DNA of 64,000 bases from Zoroaster sp. YZ-2022. Its lineage: Eukaryota; Echinodermata; Asteroidea; Forcipulatida; Zoroasteridae. A model generated the notes under the pieces. The model had not been told where the DNA came from, did not search any database, and worked only from the letters and a program-made list of their open reading frames with translations. The stretch is taken from contig CM055823.1 in the NCBI GenBank assembly GCA_029582265.1, positions 5,642,001 through 5,706,000 of the forward strand. The letters run 5' to 3'. The position numbers and the translations under genes are program-made. Below are positions 56,611-64,000 of the stretch, one piece after another; position 1 is the stretch's first letter; each line of letters opens with the position of its first letter.

Positions 56611-57477
56611 CTGCAGAAGAAGAAAAAAGTTCCCAAATTTAATGCAAGTAACTTCAATCATTGACTTGTATTGCTTGTTCTAACCTAGTCTTGAGCAGAT
56701 GTGAGATGACGTTTCTGTTACATTGTACACACCAATATAACCCGAAGATTTGATGTCGGGCTTCGCCAGGCTGGTGAAAGACGCCAGATACCGGCCTCGA
56801 TCTGTTTAGGGGAGATTCAACTTTGACCTCGGCGGGTAATATTTTCATTGATAAAGACATGCAAGAGTTCATTTACGTGTAAAAAGTTGTCTAAGAAATA
56901 TACAGCTTTACGTGTGCCTACATGTACGTCGAGTACATCCTGATGCATGAAATGCGCGTAGCGTAAAATAAGCTCAACTTATTGTGCTGGCACAACAGGG
57001 ATGTGATCTGACAAAAGTTAACAATCCTGAAAAAATGGGTAGCGGGTCTGGGTCTTGGTTTTGGTCTAGAGGGCAAAGTCCTCCCCCCCCCCCCCCCCCC
57101 ACATGAACCTCCTGGATGTTTAATTTTGGAGGATTTACAGACTCCACATCCCCACAAACAAGAAACTAGAGGTTTGGACACAAGACAGACTACTTCTTTC
57201 ATTCCTTGGTGGCTACTTCTCTTTTATGAAAATTTGGAGGCAAAGGGAGAGTTGTAAAAAAATAAAAATCCTGAGAAATCACAGGCCTAATTACAATTAG
57301 AACTTCCTCAAAAGTAATTTAACAGGTTGTGAACCATTGCTGTCGTATCACTTTCTAACACTGAATATTCCTTCATCGTCTTTTAATATCTTCACAGGTT
57401 TCTAGAGACTTACAATCTTCAATGCAAAAGACACTTTTAGGAAATCCTTGGTTTCCTGACCAGAAACATACATATCG

Positions 57478-57830
57478 TAATAATAATAATAATGTGGACT
57501 TATATGGCGCACGTATCCACCAAACTGGTGCTGTACATTATTACCCCTGCTCATCAGGCACATAAATCATTCCTGAAACCATCTCAGCTCCCTGGGGAGT
57601 ATACAGCTCAATTGCTGCCATTACAGCGCATATAGGGCTAATCAAACACAACAACCAACTCTGCCCTCACAGGTACCCATTTACCCCTGGGTGGAGAGAA
57701 GCAATTATGGTAAAGTGTCTTGCTCAAGGACACAAGCACCATGGTCGCGGCTGGGATTCGAACCCAACATTCTGACGACTCGGCCATCAGAACACAAATC
57801 CGATGCACTAAACCGCTCGACCATGGCACT
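57478..57830 (-). mobile_element. tRNA-Leu-derived SINE, near full length
   Basis: Minus-strand copy of the family at 2228-2590 with (ATT)n tail at the left and a complete tRNA-like head at the right (B box gggttcgaatcccagccg; A box region ccatggtcgagcggttt). Confidence 0.88.
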
Positions 57831-58024
57831 CCTTATCTTAGCCAGCATATACTTTTGGGTGTCTTATGGACGGCCTGTTTGCTTAATGGATACCTATTTG
57901 CAATAAGCATGCAATGAAGTATGGTAAGTTAAACTTTTGGACACCCTGTACATGTTTTAACAAAAATAAATTCAGATGCCCTTTTTCCAAATGCTGGCAT
58001 ATACTCTGACCAGATCTAGCTAAA

Positions 58025-58300
58025 TATACTACTCAAAACACCGGAATACCGGAATAATCTCAGTTAAAGCAAGAGCACTTATTTCAGATAAACACAATGT
58101 TTCACTGAATTGATGAGAAACAACTGCACAATGAAACAGATGATAAAGGATGCATGTAGTGATTACACATTTCATGACATGACTACTGAAATAGAGAGGG
58201 GGTTGCAAATGAAAATCCCGGTTCATGGAACATTTCAATAACAGGTGTGACCACCTCTTGCAGTAAATCTGGTGTTCCCTAAATTGTTTTGAGTAGTATA
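58025..58300. mobile_element. MITE, actactcaaaacaattt family, copy 3
   Basis: Ends tatactactcaaaaca and tgttttgagtagtata. Best preserved of the three copies. Confidence 0.82.
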
Positions 58301-58366
58301 TTTTATAATTATTAAGATTGATTTAGCTTTAATTGTTTTAGTGATCTGATTTATCCTGTCTAATTA

Positions 58367-58528
<162 letters not shown>

Positions 58529-58886
58529 TTATAAAAATTGGAAAACACTGGTTATTATCACCTAGACATAAATGAGTATTTACAATTCACTTTCCCTTTT
58601 CAGAACCAGTTGTGTTGTTCAGGCCAAAAAAAAGTCTCTCTGGTTTCTGGTCATAGGTCTGCTTCAAAATCGGTGCGGTGATACGTTTTTTTTTTTTTGG
58701 CAAACCAGTGAATACGTGATACATGTATAGTTACGCAGTTATTGGAACCAGACCAAATTTCCCATGTACAAAATATGATGGCTAAGAATTAGGAAAACTT
58801 TCATACCCCTAAGCTATGTGAAAAAGTCGTTTAAAACAGCACGGCAGAATTTCAATCGATCCAGCAAGTTTGGCTGCAATTGGATA

Positions 58887-60602
58887 TGACATAAAACACA
58901 ATAAAGGGGGCCACTTTCCTACCGTCACGTTAGCAGTTTTTCTAATGGTTGTAATTTTATTTTTAATATCTGAAACCACCCAAAACGAATTTCAACATTT
59001 GAATAGACATGCATGCTTATCCTAAAGATAATTTGAGTTGATTATTAGGTGTTCGGGTATGTACCCGAAACACCTATTGTTTTTGTTCGTTTTTTTTACT
59101 TCTTCTTCTCCCCCGCGACTTTCCGGTAACAAACACATACTTGCAAACTTCACATGAACTTGAAACTTGGCATGTACTTAGAACTTAACAAGTAGATGAA
59201 ACACGAGTTGTGAGTGACCCCAATTTGACCTTACTTCCTGTCCAAACCGGAAGTCAAAGTTTAATATTTAAAAAATCATATCTCAACAACCACAACAGGT
59301 AAATTCACAATTTTTGTACCATTGTACTGATCGGTAATTGTCAAAAATATTTACAAACAGGTGACCCCAATTTGACCTTACTTCCTGTCCAAACCGGAAA
59401 TCAAAGTTTAATATTTTAAAAAAATCATATCTCAACAACCAAAACAGGTAAATTCACAATTTTTATACCATTGTACAGACCGTTAATTGTCAAAAGATAT
59501 TTACAAAAAGATGACCCCAATTTGACCTTACTTCCTGTCCAAACCGGAAGTCAAAGTTTAATATTTAAAAAAATCATATCTCAACAACCACAAGAGGTAA
59601 ATTCACAATTTTTGTACCATTGTACAGATCGTTAATTGTCAAAAATATTTACAAAAAGGTGACCCCAATTTGACCTTTACTTCCTGTCCAAACCGGAAGT
59701 CAAAGTTTAATATATAAAAAAATCATTTCTCAACAACCACAAGAGGTAAATTCAAAATTTGTGTACCATTGTACAGATCGTTAATTCACAAAACAATTTT
59801 ACACAAAAAGGTGACCCCAATTTGACCTTTACTTCTTGTCTAAACCGGAAGTCAAAGTTTAAAAAAATCATATCTCAACAACCACAAGGTGTACATTGAC
59901 ATTTTTTGCACCATTGTACAGATTGTTAATTGTCGAAAAATATTTACAAAAACATGACCCCAATTTGACCTTTACTTCCTGTCCAAACCGGAAGTCAAAG
60001 TTTAATATATAAAAAAATCATTTCTCAACAACCACAAGAGGTAAATTCAAAATTGTTGTACCATTGTACAGATCGTTAATTCACAAAACAATTTTACACA
60101 AAAAGGTGACCCCAATTTGACCTTTACTTCTTGTCTAAACCGGAAGTCAAAGTTTAATATTTAAAACAAAATCTTCCACAAGAGGTAAATTCACAATCTT
60201 TGCACCATTGTAAATATCGTTATTTGTCAAAACAATTTTACACAAAGGTGACCCCAATTTAACCTTTACTTCCTCCCGAACACCTAGAGTTTGTGTAAAC
60301 AAACTTGAATTTCTAGTTACTATTATTTTTTTAATTACCCTAAAATTTCCATCAACAAATGGACGGAAAAGTGAGGTAACTTTTTCCGTCCAATTTTTAT
60401 GGAAATTTGAGGGTAAAAAAATAAATAAAAAAATTTAAAAATAAAATAAATCAACTCAAATTAGTCCTAGTATAAGCCTGCACGTCCATTCACATGTTGA
60501 CACACTTTTTGGTCGGTTTCAGGTACTTAAAAATAAATAACCATTGTAAAAACTGCTAACGTGACGGATGCAAAGTGGCCCCCTTTATTGTGTTTTATGT
60601 CA
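58887..60602. mobile_element. Middle MITE of the nest
   Basis: Same family and ends as 37366-37812 (tgacataaaacacaataaag and its complement). Without the inner element it is about 447 bp, equal to the uninterrupted copy. Confidence 0.85.
59047..60315 (+). mobile_element. Inner Helitron/Helentron-like element with ~150-bp tandem repeats
   Basis: Starts aggtgttcgggtatgtaccc, an imperfect hairpin, and ends with stem-loop agtttgtgtaaacaaact, tgaattt, ctag. The interior has about seven units of ~150 bp, each with ccccaatttgacctt and aaaccggaagtcaaag. The empty site in 37366-37812 shows that no target duplication beyond 0-3 bp was made. Confidence 0.65.
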
Positions 60603-60967
60603 TATATCGTTTCATAGCAAAAAATTAGAAAATTAAAAATGCTGATGTGCAGGTATGAGGCGATGCACACGGAGACCAGAAACCAGAGATATTTTTTGCC
60701 TGATGATGTGGATGTTGTATCGATATACAGTCAAGCAATGTCTTTTTCTTGTGAGGAGGCCAGAATCTAAAGAATGCCGATGATCTGAACGAACTAGGCC
60801 TAACTAGACTTGTGGCCTTAGGGGTATATGTAATAGAAAATATAAAGGATAAATGTTGTACTATTTGTACTCTGAGAAATTTGTTTATGGGGACGGTAAT
60901 TATTGGTGGGTGGACATTGCTGTAACCATCCCCCCAGAAATTAATAATGGGGGATTTCCTCCCCCTA

Positions 60968-61195
<228 letters not shown>

Positions 61196-61286
61196 TTAGA
61201 AAGTGATCTTAAGAAAACAAGTATCAATTATCCTGAGAAATTATTTTGTTTAAAGTGCTTTCCTCTTAGAGAAAACAGAAATTGTT

Positions 61287-61520
61287 GAAAGGACAATATT
61301 GTCATGATCAGAGCAGACTTTTGACAGGGCATATAGAATCATTAATATGTAGGTACTGGCTCAGTATGTATGCAGTAGCCATGTGATCTGGTCCACGCCC
61401 TGTTATCTAGGCCAGCGCACGGTCTAAGGTATTATCAGTCACTGAGTTCATCTAATCTATAGCACACCGATTACATGCCATGTCGAATGTCTACTCTGAT
61501 CGTGACGATACTGCCCTATT
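61287..61520. mobile_element. Small MITE, aggacaa family, copy 2
   Basis: Inverted relative to 15656-15867. Shares attgtcatgatcagagcaga and the inner gacagggcatat. Confidence 0.6.
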
Positions 61521-61664
61521 AAGTTGAATTTACAAAAAGTCACTGCCCGAGTGCCATGGCAACCTGTAAAACATAAATAACGTGTGACCTCTCTGGCCAG
61601 CATTCTAAGCCCTATGTTGGCAGTCTCCCTATTTTGTCAATATCTTTGTTCAGGGGGCGCTAGT

Positions 61665-61800
61665 CAGAAGAGATGGCACAGTTGGCAGTACACGGAGGTC
61701 ACAACCCAGAGGTCACACCCAGAGGTCCTAAGTTCAAATCCTGCTCTAGCACAATTCACTTCAAACACTCATCCTGTTAAACATGGCCCCATTCAATACA
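61665..61800 (+). mobile_element. Possible SINE head
   Basis: B-box-like aagttcaaatcctgctctag, followed by acttcaaacactc. The A box is unclear because of a local duplication (gaggtcaca). Confidence 0.4.
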
Positions 61801-61807
61801 CTTGTTA

Positions 61808-61969
<162 letters not shown>

Positions 61970-62217
61970 TCAATGAAGAATGAAAACCCATCCAGTTATG
62001 GCAACAGTCCCCGCCCAACATTGAGTAACGCATGAAGTTCAGACACACACACACACCTGGTTCCAGATGCCTGGTCTCATACAAGCCTTAGCTTTCTATT
62101 CTATTTTAGCACACCTCCATACACCATAATTTGTTGTAAATTTCACAAATGTAATTATTTTTTTTTATTGACAGTGTGGAAACAAATACACAACCGAAGC
62201 TAAAAATAAACTGACCT

Positions 62218-62218
62218 A

Positions 62219-62255
<37 letters not shown>

Positions 62256-62332
62256 GACTTGTACTAGCGCACGTATCCACCCTGAAGGGCGCTCAAGAGC
62301 ATGACCGACATGCAATTGTAATTGAAAGACAT
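62218..62332 (-). mobile_element. SINE 3' end, interrupted
   Basis: (AAT)n at 62218-62253 then tagcgcacgtatccaccctg on the plus strand, the tail region of a minus-strand SINE. It is cut by the retroposon at 62333. Confidence 0.7.
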
Positions 62333-62636
62333 AGGTTGGTTAAATTCTTGTGTCGGGAGATAAACAATTGATTTAATTTTGCCTACACCGACGTGTGTAT
62401 AGCACTGTATACTCAGTGCCTTCCGAGTGTCTGTGAAAAAAACTACACATGCGACTCGGGCGGGATTCGAACCCACGACCTCCTGCTTACTAGTGCAGAC
62501 GTCTTAACCGCTCGACCGCCGTGCTTGCCCGATGACGATTGGCCGGCTAGAATCCTATATAGCAGCGGGTTCCACGATATATATAGGTTGGTGAAATTAT
62601 TGCGTCGGGAGATAAACAATTGATTTAATTTTGCCC
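62333..62636 (-). mobile_element. 304-bp retroposon with terminal direct repeats and a tRNA-like head
   Basis: Flanked by a perfect 14-bp duplication taattgaaagacat (62319-62332 and 62637-62650). Both ends carry a 51-bp direct repeat (62333-62383 and 62585-62635) including gggagataaacaattgattt. The middle has a minus-strand tRNA-like head with gcggtcgagcggttaag and gggttcgaatcccgcccg. Confidence 0.8.
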
Positions 62637-62660
62637 TAATTGAAAGACATTGACCCTATT

Positions 62661-62980
62661 GGTTAACCCCTCCTACTACTACAACGGGTCAAAATCAGTC
62701 AAAATGTTGAAATAGTTCCCAAGGTATATCTAGTGCACTTAAAAGTCAAACACTGTCAAACCTTACGTGTAGTAAGTACATTTACAGGTCAAAATGAGTC
62801 GACCGTTTTTGACTGGTAAAAGCATTGTCTGGTATTGTTCAGGGTGGTCAAAATGACAGCAAAAACCAGTCAAAAATGCCCCTGTGTGCACATTTGGGTC
62901 AACAGTCAAAACAGGCAGTTGACCTGGTTTTGACCTCTACAGCAACTTTCCACTAAAGTGCAGCAATAGTAGGAGGGTTA
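62661..62980. mobile_element. MITE with ttaaccctcctacta ends
   Basis: Left ttaacccctcctactact and right aatagtaggagggttaa. The interior has many gtcaaaa words. Confidence 0.72.

Positions 62981-64000
<1,020 letters not shown>

Larger units (their letters stand above)
58631..60690. mobile_element. Outer MITE of a three-layer nest
   Basis: Left ctctctggtttctggtcata and right ggagaccagaaaccagag. Removing 58887-60602 leaves an element collinear with 51460-51745. Confidence 0.8.

Overview
The window is eukaryotic and looks like a marine invertebrate deuterostome, echinoderm or hemichordate-like. This is inference from style, not a species call. The genes have introns with ordinary GT/AG junctions and are widely spaced in AT-rich DNA. 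The spaces are filled with tRNA-derived SINEs, CR1/L2-type LINE scraps, Penelope-like retroelements, a Ty3/Gypsy element, Helitron-like repeats and at least fifteen families of short inverted-repeat (MITE-type) elements. There are no bacterial operons, and most long open frames in the intergenic DNA are repeat artefacts.

Host genes: (1) 44-1000 (+) is the last coding exon of a flavin-containing monooxygenase. (2) 9275-11221 (-) is a complete two-exon type II membrane glycosyltransferase of the nucleotide-diphospho-sugar transferase family (copy A). (3) 24690-39490 (-) is a second copy (copy B), with the same two exons but an intron of about 13.8 kb. (4) 55766-64000 (-) holds six exons of a prostaglandin reductase 1-like medium-chain reductase whose first exon(s) lie beyond the window.

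The two glycosyltransferases belong to a local tandem duplication (about 9.7-15.0 kb and 25.1-42.3 kb). Their 5' halves are nearly identical while their catalytic 3' halves are clearly different. A leftover piece of a B-type catalytic half sits in frame directly behind the stop codon of copy A. This mosaic, constant-front/variable-back layout is the most interesting host-gene signal.

The intron of copy B contains a 9.4 kb Ty3/Gypsy retrotransposon (26318-35763) with two LTRs, a 4-bp target duplication, gag, a -1 frameshift heptamer, protease, RT/RNase H/integrase, and an extra ORF after pol that carries two C2H2 zinc fingers behind a good splice acceptor. Pol is broken by a frame change between protease and RT, and the 3' LTR carries a nested 853-bp Harbinger-type element with a TTA duplication.

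Other regions: 1.1-8.5 kb is a MITE and SINE field with a 23-copy 32-bp minisatellite and two palindromic satellites. 16-24 kb holds repeats only. 36-49 kb holds stacked MITEs, the upstream exon of copy B, LINE remnants, and two Penelope-like fragments with hammerhead-like motifs. 49-55 kb has almost nothing recognisable. 55-64 kb is the reductase gene, whose introns hold a three-layer nest of transposons and an unusual 304-bp retroposon with terminal direct repeats.
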